Source of the DNA: Catenulispora rubra
GTDB taxonomy: Bacteria; Actinomycetota; Actinomycetes; Streptomycetales; Catenulisporaceae
Direction: 5' to 3'
Length of the DNA: 56,018 bases
Assembly: GCF_015356825.1 (NCBI RefSeq)
Contig: NZ_JAACYW010000046.1
Coordinates: 1 to 56,018 of the forward strand
The notes under the pieces were generated by a model that searched no databases, had not been told where the DNA came from, and saw only the letters and a list, made by a program, of their open reading frames with translations. The translations under genes were made by a program, and so were the position numbers. Of this stretch, positions 35,115 through 42,999 are shown one piece after another; position 1 is the stretch's first letter, and each line of letters starts with the position of its first letter.

Positions 35115-35498
35115 CTAACCGCCGAGCACCGCACGGAGCAGAAGCACCGCCAGGACGACAGTCAAGGTGACGATGGCGAGCCACTCGCCGTTCTCGGTCA
35201 GCCCGCGTCTACGGCCCGACTGCGGGGTGAAGTCGCTGAACTCTCGCGACAGAATCTGGGCTCGGAGCCAGTCCGCGCATTCCGTGCGGCCTTCGAATCG
35301 GCACGCCAGGACGCTCATGCCATGCGGGCAGGTCTCCACGCTTTCGCAGTGTTGCACTCGGCGCCGGAACTGCCTTGCCCGGTGGTCTGCGAGCCGCTGC
35401 TGCGGTCCCTTGACCAGCGCGTTGATCACACGGACCAGCGTCCAGGACGCCGCGAAGGGCGGTACGAGATACATTGTGCCGAACAGCAACAGCGGCAT
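35115..35498 (-). CDS. small two-helix membrane protein
   Basis: The 127-residue protein has a hydrophobic N-terminus (MPLLLFGTMYLVPPFAASWTLVRVI) and a second hydrophobic segment at the C-terminus (WLAIVTLTVVLAVLLLRAVL). A charged middle contains four cysteines, CESVETC, LACRF and ECADW. It is not a family I recognise. A run of nine consecutive G (C on the plus strand, 35508-35516) overlaps its ribosome-binding region. Coding probability is moderate. Confidence 0.5.
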   Translation of the reverse strand: MPLLLFGTMYLVPPFAASWTLVRVINALVKGPQQRLADHRARQFRRRVQHCESVETCPHGMSVLACRFEGRTECADWLRAQILSREFSDFTPQSGRRRGLTENGEWLAIVTLTVVLAVLLLRAVLGG

Positions 35499-35631
35499 GG
35501 CGCGCCTCCCCCCCCCACCCGGCCGCAGACCTGTGCTGTCGGCACTTCACTTCATCGTGGCATCGGCTGTGGCGCGGTTGATCAGCGGGGCACGTAGGTG
35601 GGGAGACGACTGGATTTCGAACACGGAATCC

Positions 35632-37977
35632 TTACGTGCCAGGCCGCCACCGAGCGTGCGCCGTCTCCTCCGCGCCTTCCCGAATCAGCTCCAGCCGCGG
35701 CCGAGGTCCGTCCGTGCGCCCCGACGCGGGCTTCCGGGCGCCCGCGCGGAACGGGGCCGGCCACTGGCTGCCAGGGCCCGTGTATTCCTGCTCGGCGGCC
35801 GCGTGCAGCGTCCACTGCGGGTCGTAGAGGTGGGTGCGGCCCAGGGCGCACAGGTCTGCGCGGCCGGCGAGGAGGATCGAGTTCACGTCGTCGTAGGAGG
35901 AGATGGCTCCGACGGCGATTGTGGCCAGGCCGGTCTCGTTGCGGATGCGGTCTGCGTACGGGGTCTGGTACGAGCGTCCGTACTCTGGCTGTTCCGCGGC
36001 GGTGACCTGGCCGGTGGAGACGTCGATGGCGTCGACGCCGAGGGAGGCGAAGGCTTGTGCGATCTTCACCGATTCGGCGGCGTCCACGCCTCCAGGGGCC
36101 CAGTCGGTCGCCGACACGCGCACGCTCATCGGGCGCTCGGCGGGCCATACCGCGCGTACGGCTTCGAAGACCTCCAGCGGGAAGCGCAGCCGGTTCTCCA
36201 GCGGGCCGCCATACTCGTCCGTGCGCTGGTTGGTCAGCGGGGACAGGAAGCTGGACAGCAGGTAGCCGTGGGCGCAGTGCAGCTCCAGGAGGTCGAAGCC
36301 GGCTCGGGCGCCGCGCTCGGCGGCCTGGACGAACTCGGCCTTGATCTCCTGGAGCTCCGGGACGGTCAGCTCGTGGGGGACCTGGTTCACGCCGGGCTTG
36401 TACGGTAGCGGCGAGGGGCCGACCACCGGCCAGTTGCCCTCCGGCAGCGGCTCGTCGATGCCCTCCCACATCAGCTTCGTCGAGCCCTTGCGGCCCGAGT
36501 GGCCGAGCTGGAGTCCGATCGCGGCGGTCGACTGCGCGTGGACGAAGTCCGCGATCCGCCGCCACGCCGCCTCCTGCTCGTCGGTGTACAGCCCGGTGCA
36601 GCCCGGGGTGATCCGGCCGGTCGCCGAGACGCAGACCATCTCGGTCATCACCAGTCCGGCGCCGCCGAGTGCCTTGGAGCCCAGGTGGACGAGGTGGAAG
36701 TCGGTCGGCAGGCCGTCGCCCTGCGCCGAGTACATGTCCATCGGCGAGACGATCACACGGTTCTTCAACGTCAGCTCGCGCAGCCGGAACGGCCGGAACA
36801 TCGGGGGAGTGGCGTCGCCGTTCACCTCCGCCACGAACTCCGGGTCGCGCAGCTTGAGGTTGTCGTACGTGACCCGGCGCGAGCGGGTGAGCAGGTTGAA
36901 CGCGAACTGCAGCGGCTCCTGGGCGGTGTAGCGGCCCAGGTCCTCGAACCAGCGCAGGGAGGCCGCTGCGGCGCGCTGCGTGGAGGCGACCACCGGCCGT
37001 CGTTCGGCCTCGTACGCCGCCAGGGCCGAGGCGATGTCCGGGTTCTCGTGCAGGCACGCGGCCAGCGCCAGCGCGTCCTCCATGGCCAGCTTCGTGCCCG
37101 AGCCGATGGAGAAGTGCGCGGTGTGCGCGGCGTCGCCGAGCAGCACGATGTTGCCGTGCGACCAGTGCGCCGTGGTGACGGTGGCGAAACTGAGCCAGCG
37201 GGAGTTGTTGGCGATCAGCCGGTGGCCGCCGAGCATGTCGGCGAAGAGCTCGCCGATCCGCGCGATGCTCTCGTGGTCGCTCTCGCCGGGGGCGAAGTCG
37301 CGAGCCGCGAACTGGTCGAAACCGGCCTGGCGCCAGACGCGCTCGTGCATCTCGACGATGAACGTCGAGCCGTGCGCGTCGTAGGGGTAGCCGTGGACCT
37401 GCATGACGCCGTACGGGGTCGGCTGGACCTGGAAGCGGAAGGCGTCGAAGACCAGGTCCGTGCCGAGCCACATGTAGCGGCAGTCGTGGGTGCGGATCGA
37501 GGGCTTGAAGGCGTCGGCGTACTTGGTGCGGATCGCCGAGTTGACGCCGTCGGCGGCGACCACGAGGTCGTACTCGGCGGACAGCTGCTCGGTCGGCGGC
37601 GCGGTGGTCAGGTAGCGGACCTCGATGCCCAGGTCGGCGCAGCGCCGCTGGAGCATCTGGAGCAGCCGGACCCGGCTCAGGGCCGCGAAGCCGTGCCCGC
37701 CGGAGGTCACGACCCGGCCGCGGTAGTGCACGTCGATGTCGTCCCAGCGGGCGAACTCGGCGGCCATCAGCTCGTGGATCCCGGGGTCGGCGTGCTCGAT
37801 GCCGCCGAGCGTCTCGTCGGAGAAGACCACGCCGAAGCCGAAGGTGTCGTCGGCGGCGTTGCGCTCCCAGACGTCGACGACCGCGGCCGGGTCCAGCTGC
37901 TTGGCCAGCGCCGCGAAGTACAGGCCGCCGGGGCCGCCGCCGACGACCGCGATCCGCGGGGCGTCGCCGAAACTCAC
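35632..37977 (-). CDS. 2-aminobenzoyl-CoA / salicylyl-CoA monooxygenase-reductase (two-domain flavoprotein)
   Basis: The 781-residue protein fuses two flavin enzymes. Residues 1 to about 370 are a salicylate-hydroxylase-like FAD monooxygenase ([21 protein letters not shown], then [24 protein letters not shown]). Residues about 395-760 are an old-yellow-enzyme-like FMN domain ([27 protein letters not shown], then [11 protein letters not shown]). This domain pair is known from 2-aminobenzoyl-CoA monooxygenase/reductase of Azoarcus and its salicylyl-CoA 5-hydroxylase relatives. Its ATG overlaps the RidA stop by 4 bp. The absence of gentisate genes and the presence of RidA favour the aminobenzoate version. 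Confidence 0.9.
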   Translation of the reverse strand: MSFGDAPRIAVVGGGPGGLYFAALAKQLDPAAVVDVWERNAADDTFGFGVVFSDETLGGIEHADPGIHELMAAEFARWDDIDVHYRGRVVTSGGHGFAALSRVRLLQMLQRRCADLGIEVRYLTTAPPTEQLSAEYDLVVAADGVNSAIRTKYADAFKPSIRTHDCRYMWLGTDLVFDAFRFQVQPTPYGVMQVHGYPYDAHGSTFIVEMHERVWRQAGFDQFAARDFAPGESDHESIARIGELFADMLGGHRLIANNSRWLSFATVTTAHWSHGNIVLLGDAAHTAHFSIGSGTKLAMEDALALAACLHENPDIASALAAYEAERRPVVASTQRAAAASLRWFEDLGRYTAQEPLQFAFNLLTRSRRVTYDNLKLRDPEFVAEVNGDATPPMFRPFRLRELTLKNRVIVSPMDMYSAQGDGLPTDFHLVHLGSKALGGAGLVMTEMVCVSATGRITPGCTGLYTDEQEAAWRRIADFVHAQSTAAIGLQLGHSGRKGSTKLMWEGIDEPLPEGNWPVVGPSPLPYKPGVNQVPHELTVPELQEIKAEFVQAAERGARAGFDLLELHCAHGYLLSSFLSPLTNQRTDEYGGPLENRLRFPLEVFEAVRAVWPAERPMSVRVSATDWAPGGVDAAESVKIAQAFASLGVDAIDVSTGQVTAAEQPEYGRSYQTPYADRIRNETGLATIAVGAISSYDDVNSILLAGRADLCALGRTHLYDPQWTLHAAAEQEYTGPGSQWPAPFRAGARKPASGRTDGPRPRLELIREGAEETAHARWRPGT

Positions 37978-38378
37978 GGCACCACCGCGACGCCGGTGAG
38001 CTCCACCAGCGCCGCCGGGTCGAACAGGCCCTTGACTTCGAAGAAGGCCATCGCCGGGTAGTGCTTGCCGAGGTGCCGGCGCCAGATCGTGCCGAGCTCC
38101 TTGAGGTCCGCGCGGTACTGCTCGGCGTCGGTGGCGAAGACCGTGACGGTGACCAGGTGCTCAGGCTTGGCGCCGGCCGCAGTAAGGGTCGTGACCATGT
38201 TCGCCAGCGCCAGGTCGAACTGCTCGATCAGCGTGGACTTCGGGTCGACCGTGCCGTCGGGCTGGAGTGCGGCCTGGCCGCCGAGGTAGACCGTGCGGCC
38301 GGGGCCGGTGGCCACGGCGTGCGAGAAGCCGATCGCCGGGGCCAGCTCCGGGGGGTTCACCAGCTCGTGCGGGGTCAT
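37974..38378 (-). CDS. RidA family enamine/imine deaminase
   Basis: The 134-residue protein is a RidA/YjgF/UK114 family member, normally a trimer that hydrolyses reactive enamines and imines. [53 protein letters not shown] and the ending [17 protein letters not shown] follow the family. The canonical arginine position of the RxxP motif is replaced here, so specificity may differ. It overlaps both neighbours (4 bp each), which strongly implies a pathway role: likely hydrolysis of the 2-amino-enoyl-CoA made by the flavoprotein. That role is inference. Confidence 0.88.
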   Translation of the reverse strand: MTPHELVNPPELAPAIGFSHAVATGPGRTVYLGGQAALQPDGTVDPKSTLIEQFDLALANMVTTLTAAGAKPEHLVTVTVFATDAEQYRADLKELGTIWRRHLGKHYPAMAFFEVKGLFDPAALVELTGVAVVP

Positions 38379-39202
38379 CGGCCCTCCCAATTCGGCGTCT
38401 CCTTGGCGTTGAACGCGCGGTGGAACTCGGCGTGGTCGCGGGTGTTCATCAGCAGCGCCTGGACCGCCGCGTCCATCTCCAGCGACGGCGACAGGCCCAT
38501 GTCCAGCTCGCGGGTCAGCAGCATCTTGGTCTGCGCGTAGGCCAGCGCCGGGCCGTCGGCCAGCCGCCGGGCCAGCGCGTCGGTGGCGATCTGCAGCTCG
38601 TCGTCCTCGACCAGCTCGCTGACCAGGCCGTACCGGTCGGCCTCGGGGGCCTTGACGGTGTCGCCGAGCATCAGCAGCTTGGTGGCGTTGCCCAGGCCGA
38701 CGATCCGCGGCAGCAGGTACGCCGCTCCCATGTCCGAACCGGACAGGCCGACCTTCGTGAACAGGAACGCGAAGCGTGCCGAGCGGGCCACGATCCGGAA
38801 GTCGGCGGCCAGCGCCAGCACCGAGCCGGCGCCGGCGGCGATGCCGTGGATCGAGGCGATCACCGGGATCGGGACCTCGCGCAGCGCGCGCACGACGTCG
38901 CCGGTCATGCGGGTGAAGGACAGGTGCTCGTCCGGGCGCATCTTCAGCAGTTCGCCGATGATCTCGTTGACGTCGCCGCCGGAGCAGAAGCCGGGGCCCT
39001 CCCCGCGCAGCACCAGGACCCGGGTGTCGCCGCGGTGCGGCAGCTCGGCGAGCAGGTCGCGCAGGTCGGCGTAGGCCTGGAAGGTCAAGGCATTGATCTT
39101 GTCGGGGCGGTTGAGGGTGACGGTCGCGACCCCGTCGGCGTGTTCCACGCGGAAGTGCTCCCACGTGTCGGTGAACGGGACCGAACCCCGGAACGGGCTC
39201 AT
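38375..39202 (-). CDS. enoyl-CoA hydratase/isomerase family protein
   Basis: The 275-residue protein is a crotonase-fold enzyme. VLVLRGEGPGFCSGGDVNEII and AAGAGSVLALAADFRIVARSARFAFLFTKVGLSGSDMGAAYLLPRIVG are the CoA-binding and oxyanion-hole signatures. It is the first gene of the hydratase-RidA-flavoprotein operon and its stop overlaps RidA by 4 bp. It could hydrate or cleave the ring-opened or reduced cyclohexene-carboxyl-CoA product. A similar subgroup acts in aminobenzoyl-CoA and benzoyl-CoA pathways, but the precise step is unassigned. Confidence 0.9.
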   Translation of the reverse strand: MSPFRGSVPFTDTWEHFRVEHADGVATVTLNRPDKINALTFQAYADLRDLLAELPHRGDTRVLVLRGEGPGFCSGGDVNEIIGELLKMRPDEHLSFTRMTGDVVRALREVPIPVIASIHGIAAGAGSVLALAADFRIVARSARFAFLFTKVGLSGSDMGAAYLLPRIVGLGNATKLLMLGDTVKAPEADRYGLVSELVEDDELQIATDALARRLADGPALAYAQTKMLLTRELDMGLSPSLEMDAAVQALLMNTRDHAEFHRAFNAKETPNWEGR

Positions 39203-39261
39203 CGCTGTCCTCCCGGTGCTGTGCCTCGGCCGGCGCGGTCCGTCCGGTCATCACCAACATA

Positions 39262-39273
39262 TGACTGTCGTCA
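39262..39273. promoter_or_regulatory. regulator palindrome, copy 2
   Basis: TGACTGTCGTCA is the same TGAC-N4-GTCA palindrome as copy 1 at 32329. It sits about 60 bp upstream of the hydratase start, on the divergent side from the sigma-factor gene. The flanks also agree (TGACTGNCGTCANNGAA in both copies). A PaaX-regulated operator is the favoured reading. Confidence 0.65.
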
Positions 39274-39462
39274 AGGAAACGCCATACCCGGCGGACGTGT
39301 CGGAGGTCGCGGAGGTCGCGAGGCTTGTCGGGTATGTCGGTGCATCGGGTGCGTGCGTCCGGTCTAGGGGTCGGGCAGGACGGCGCGATCCGTGTATCGT
39401 TCGGGCGGCGACAAGCTGTAGCAGTGGCGTCGGTGCACGCACGGTTCGAGGAGGGGTACGGC

Positions 39463-40128
39463 TTGGCCTGGGGCGATCTGGATTCCGCCCTGGCCGCGGC
39501 CCGCCGCGGCGAGGAGACGGGATTCGCAGAGCTTTGGCACGCCCTGCATCCGCCGCTGCTGCGCTACCTGCGCGCCGTGGTCGGCGACGCCGCCGAGGAC
39601 GTGGCCAGCGAGACCTGGCTCCAGGCCGCCAAGGACGTGCGCGGGTACCGAGGAGATGCGGCCGGCTTCCGCGTCTGGCTGTTCCGGGTGGCGCGTCACC
39701 GCGCCCTGGACGAGCTGCGCAAGGCCTCGCGCCGCAAGGAGGACAACGGCGACATCGCCGAATACGTCACCGACTGGCCGGCCCCCGACGACACCGAGGG
39801 CGCCGCCGCCGAGCGCGAGGACACCGAGCGGGCCCTGCGGCTGATAGCCCGGCTGCCCAAGGACCAGGCCGAGGCGGTGCTGCTGCGGGTGGTCGCCGGG
39901 CTCGACGTGGCGCAGACGGCGAAGGTGCTGGACAAGCGCGACGGGGCGGTGCGGATAGCGGCGATGCGCGGTCTCAAGCGGCTGGCGGCGATCCTGGCCG
40001 AGCAACAGGCCGACGGTCAGACCGGTCGGGACACGGACAACTCGGGGGGAATGGAGGAGACCGGCGAGACGGGGCCGGGCCGCAACGGCCGGGGCTCGCG
40101 CACGGTGAAGGGTGCGGAGTATGGCTGA
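39463..40128 (+). CDS. ECF-type sigma factor
   Basis: The 221-residue protein has region 2 (GFAELWHALHPPLLRYLRAVVGDAAEDVASETWLQAAKDVRGYRGDAAGFRVWLFRVARHRALDELRK) and region 4 (LPKDQAEAVLLRVVAGLDVAQTAKVLDKRDGAVRIAAMRGLKRLAAIL), the standard two-domain ECF layout. Upstream in-frame GTG codons (39424, 39433) exist. TTG at 39463 is preferred because GAGGAGGGG precedes it by 6 bases and the sigma domain begins there. The stop overlaps the next gene by 8 bp, typical of a sigma/anti-sigma pair. A weak ECF-like promoter match, GGAAAC then CGTGT, lies at 39275-39300. Confidence 0.85.
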   Translation: MAWGDLDSALAAARRGEETGFAELWHALHPPLLRYLRAVVGDAAEDVASETWLQAAKDVRGYRGDAAGFRVWLFRVARHRALDELRKASRRKEDNGDIAEYVTDWPAPDDTEGAAAEREDTERALRLIARLPKDQAEAVLLRVVAGLDVAQTAKVLDKRDGAVRIAAMRGLKRLAAILAEQQADGQTGRDTDNSGGMEETGETGPGRNGRGSRTVKGAEYG

Positions 40129-41581
40129 GCTCAGCGACGATGAGGCCGAGCGGATTTTGAGCGCTTTCCGCGCGTCCGGCCTGGTTCCGGCCCGGATTCC
40201 CACTTCGGATCGACAGTCCGGAGTGGAAGACGGGGACCGGCGTCCGGCCCCCGGACCTGCGGCTCTTCCGGGTACAGGAATTTCTGCCGTCGCCGGATCA
40301 CCTTCGCGGATGCCATACTCGGCCGGCTGGGACGGCGCTGGAGATGCCACCGACGGCGCACACCGCCCGGCACGGTTCGACGGACGAGACGCAAGCGACG
40401 TCCGAGTACCAGACCTACCAGAGGCACGACTCGACGGTCCGGCGGCCCCGGAAGGGGCCTGGACGCCGGATTCGCACGCAGGCTCGGGGGACAGTGGAGG
40501 TGGCACGACCGTGAGCAGCGTGGACTTCCTCGCCGACCTCGGGTCGTCGGCCGAGGCGCGGGCGGTGGCCCGGGTGCTTTCGGCGGCGGCCGCGCCCCCG
40601 TGGCCGCACGAGCTGCGCGGGTACGAATCGGCGCGGCGGGCATTCGAGAACGCGGGTGCGGCGCCGGTGCGCGGCGGGACGCATGGCGCGGGCGTCAGGA
40701 CCGGAGCGGCCAAGACCGGAGTGGCCACGGCCGGAGCGCCCAGGGCCGGGGTCGGGGTGCCGCTGCGGCGGCTGATCGGCGTGAAGCTGGCCGCGGTGGC
40801 CGGGGCGCTGACCGTCACCGGCGTGGCGGTCGCGGCGGAGGCCGACGTGCTCCCGTCGCCGATCCAGCGGGCCGCGCACCAGATGCTCGGCGGGGTCGGC
40901 GTGCCGGACCCGGACGCGGGTCCGCGCGGGGAGCAGACGATGGCGTCCTCGCCGGGGTCGTCGGGCGTTCCCGGTTCGCAGGGTGCTCCGGGCTCGCTGG
41001 GTTCGCCGGGATCGCAGGGCGCGCAAGGTTCGCAGGGCTCGCATCCGGGTCAGCTGCTGACGCCGAACTCGCAGGGTACGGACCAGGCGTCCGACAGCGA
41101 CTCGAGCAGCGCGGGTTCGCTGCCGGGGACGCCGGTCGGGACCGCCGACACGTCGGCGCAGAGCGCTGCTTCGACGCCGCCTGCGGATGCGCTGGCGCTG
41201 TGCCGTACGTACGTCGCGCATCAGGGCAACGGCGACGCCAACGGGAACGGTAAGGACAAGGGCGGTCTCAACGAGCACGACCGGCGCCGGCTCGCGGCTA
41301 TGGCCGGGGGCGAGGACAAGATCGGCGCCTTCTGCGCGCAGGTGCTCGCGGCGGCGTCGGGTACTCCGGTCCCGCAGCCGACCGGCGCCTCGACGCCGAC
41401 GACCTCGCCCACGTCCACGCCGACTTCGCCGTCGACGAGCCCGGATCCGTCGCACGACCACAAGCCGGCCGCCGACACCTCCAGCAGCGCCCCGGGTTTC
41501 GGCCCGGTCAGCACGTCCTCGCAGGACGGCGGCGGGGGCAAGCACCGGCGGGCCTCGAGGAAGCCCTACGCCGGCACCTGA
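40121..41581 (+). CDS. membrane-anchored protein with collagen-like repeats, probable sigma-factor partner
   Basis: The 486-residue protein has a long, Pro/Ser/Arg-rich cytoplasmic N-terminal half. Within it, VSSVDFLADLGSSAEARAVARVLSAAAAPPWPHELRGYESARRAFENA is the best-conserved part. A single transmembrane helix (VKLAAVAGALTVTGVAVAA) follows, then a long extracytoplasmic part with about ten Gly-x-y units (GSSGVPGSQGAPGSLGSPGS and more). A conserved-looking cluster (ALALCRTYVAHQG, LAAMAGGEDKIGAFCAQVLAA) and a Ser/Thr/Pro tail complete it. It overlaps the ECF gene, so it is probably the anti-sigma or sensor protein, although a zinc-binding anti-sigma motif is not visible. Confidence 0.7.
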   Translation: MAELSDDEAERILSAFRASGLVPARIPTSDRQSGVEDGDRRPAPGPAALPGTGISAVAGSPSRMPYSAGWDGAGDATDGAHRPARFDGRDASDVRVPDLPEARLDGPAAPEGAWTPDSHAGSGDSGGGTTVSSVDFLADLGSSAEARAVARVLSAAAAPPWPHELRGYESARRAFENAGAAPVRGGTHGAGVRTGAAKTGVATAGAPRAGVGVPLRRLIGVKLAAVAGALTVTGVAVAAEADVLPSPIQRAAHQMLGGVGVPDPDAGPRGEQTMASSPGSSGVPGSQGAPGSLGSPGSQGAQGSQGSHPGQLLTPNSQGTDQASDSDSSSAGSLPGTPVGTADTSAQSAASTPPADALALCRTYVAHQGNGDANGNGKDKGGLNEHDRRRLAAMAGGEDKIGAFCAQVLAAASGTPVPQPTGASTPTTSPTSTPTSPSTSPDPSHDHKPAADTSSSAPGFGPVSTSSQDGGGGKHRRASRKPYAGT

Positions 41582-41654
41582 GCACGTGTCCTGACCTGCT
41601 GCGGTAACGGCACGCGGGTTTCGTACGCCTCTTCCGACAAGAGGGATTCGCGGC

Positions 41655-42200
41655 ATGCGAGCCCGGCCGTACCCATCCCTGCCGGCCGGTCCTCCAGGTT
41701 GTGCCCCGCTGCGACGCGGCGGGGCGCAGCCAACATCGGACGGCGAAGGACGACGAACGGTGCAGACCCCGACTGGACGGCACGCGGTCCGAGGCACGGG
41801 CCGGCTCGCCGGGCGGGTCTCCGGGGCAGAGCGCGCCGACGGAGCCTCGTCTGACGAGTTCGGGGTCGCGTTCAGGTTCGGGGTCGCGTTCAGGTACGAG
41901 TCCAGGTACGAGTCCAGGCACGAGTCCAGGCACGAGTCCAGGCACGAGTCCAGGCACGAGTACGGGAACGAACTCGACCACGAGCCCTGCCAAGCCTCCG
42001 GTCCCTCGCCGCGCCCGCATCCCGGCGACGGCCCGCCGCGAGGCCCGTTCCCGCCCGGCATCTATCCGCCGAGCCCTGACGGGTATCCCGGACACGGAGT
42101 CCGTCCGGCCGGCGCGCCGCCGCCTCCGCCGGGACCCGGCCGTCCGCCGCGGCGTTCTGGGGCCAGTCACTGTGCGGCGCTTCGTCGCAGGTCAGAATAG
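41655..42200 (+). CDS. possible low-complexity Pro-rich protein
   Basis: This 181-residue frame starts at ATG 41655 after AAGAGGGATTCGCGGC, has a repeat region in the middle (12-bp units) and ends with a Pro/Gly-rich PSPRPHPGDGPPRG-type stretch. Third-position GC is only moderately raised, and no homologous domain is seen. It may be a genuine secreted/low-complexity protein, a decayed gene or noncoding sequence. Two other frames are also open here, so the call is weak. Confidence 0.3.
   Translation: MRARPYPSLPAGPPGCAPLRRGGAQPTSDGEGRRTVQTPTGRHAVRGTGRLAGRVSGAERADGASSDEFGVAFRFGVAFRYESRYESRHESRHESRHESRHEYGNELDHEPCQASGPSPRPHPGDGPPRGPFPPGIYPPSPDGYPGHGVRPAGAPPPPPGPGRPPRRSGASHCAALRRRSE
41859..41962. 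repeat. tandem 18-bp and 12-bp repeats before kptA
   Basis: Two exact copies of TTCGGGGTCGCGTTCAGG (41859-41894) run into a six-unit array of CAGGYACGAGTC (41891-41962, last unit slightly different). There are no spacers and the array is too short for CRISPR. It lies in an 803-bp interval between the sigma-partner gene and kptA. Confidence 0.95.
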
Positions 42201-42384
42201 GTGTAACGCCAGAGGGGCCTGTGACGCCTGTATTAACGGCGAGAAGGTGGCATCTCGTACAGCGCTCGGCTCCGGAACCCGTCGCCCATTCCCGGCGGGG
42301 CCCGGAGCCGAATGCTTTTATCCGGCGGGTTCCCGCAAACTCTGTTGCGATCTGCGGCGCCGCTGCGGGACCTTGGTCGCCGAT

Positions 42385-42942
42385 ATGAATGAGAAGAACA
42401 TGATCCGCTTGTCGAAGCGGATGTCGAGCTGGCTGCGCCACCATCCCGAGGCGATCGGCCTGACGATGGACGGCGCCGGCTGGGTGCGCGTCGACGAACT
42501 GCTCGCCAAGGCCGCCGCGCACGGGCAGGCGTTCAGCCGGGCCCAGTTGGACGAGGTCGTGGCCGAGAACAACAAGCAGCGGTTCGAGATCGACGACACC
42601 GGTGAGCTGATCCGGGCGCGGCAGGGGCATTCGGTGCCGGTCGAGCTCGGCTATTCGACGGCCGAGCCGCCGGAGGTGCTGTTCCACGGCACCGCGCAGA
42701 ACACGCTCACCCTGATCTGGCGCGACGGGCTGCTGCCGATGAAGCGCCACGCGGTGCACTTGTCGTCGGACAAGGACACGGCGTTGAAGGTCGGATCCCG
42801 GCACGGCAAGCCGGCGGTGCTGGCCGTCGCCGCCGCACGCATGCACGCCGACGGCTACACGTTCTTCGTGACGGGGAACGGTGTGTGGCTGACCGATGCC
42901 GTGCCCGCGGAGTACCTGCGCGAGGTTTCCGCGTTCGGGTGA
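42385..42942 (+). CDS. kptA: RNA 2'-phosphotransferase (Tpt1/KptA)
   Basis: The 185-residue enzyme transfers an internal 2'-phosphate from RNA to NAD+. Conserved parts are LSKRMSSWLRHHPEAIGL (R18, H19), the QRFEIDD strand, the nicotinamide-domain VLFHGTAQNTLTLIWRDGLLPMKRHAVHLSSD, and VAAARMHADGYTFFVTGNGVWLTDAVPAEYL. It is the standard size for bacterial KptA. A later ATG at 42400 is possible. Downstream genes encode Hen1, Pnkp and RNA ligases, so KptA may clean up the 2'-phosphate left by RNA repair. Confidence 0.92.
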   Translation: MNEKNMIRLSKRMSSWLRHHPEAIGLTMDGAGWVRVDELLAKAAAHGQAFSRAQLDEVVAENNKQRFEIDDTGELIRARQGHSVPVELGYSTAEPPEVLFHGTAQNTLTLIWRDGLLPMKRHAVHLSSDKDTALKVGSRHGKPAVLAVAAARMHADGYTFFVTGNGVWLTDAVPAEYLREVSAFG

Positions 42943-42999
42943 TACATCTGACGAAATACCAGGTTGCCCCGGCCGTGGCCGGTCCGTCACGATCGTGCA

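Noticed and set aside
36499..38061. A 520-residue plus-strand frame opposite the two-domain flavoprotein
   Set aside because: It is low complexity (Arg/Val/Gly/Asp) and mirrors the codon structure of the flavoprotein; no start signal or domain.
41891..41962. Six regular 12-bp units could suggest a CRISPR array
   Set aside because: Units are directly joined without unique spacers, far too short, and no cas genes are present.
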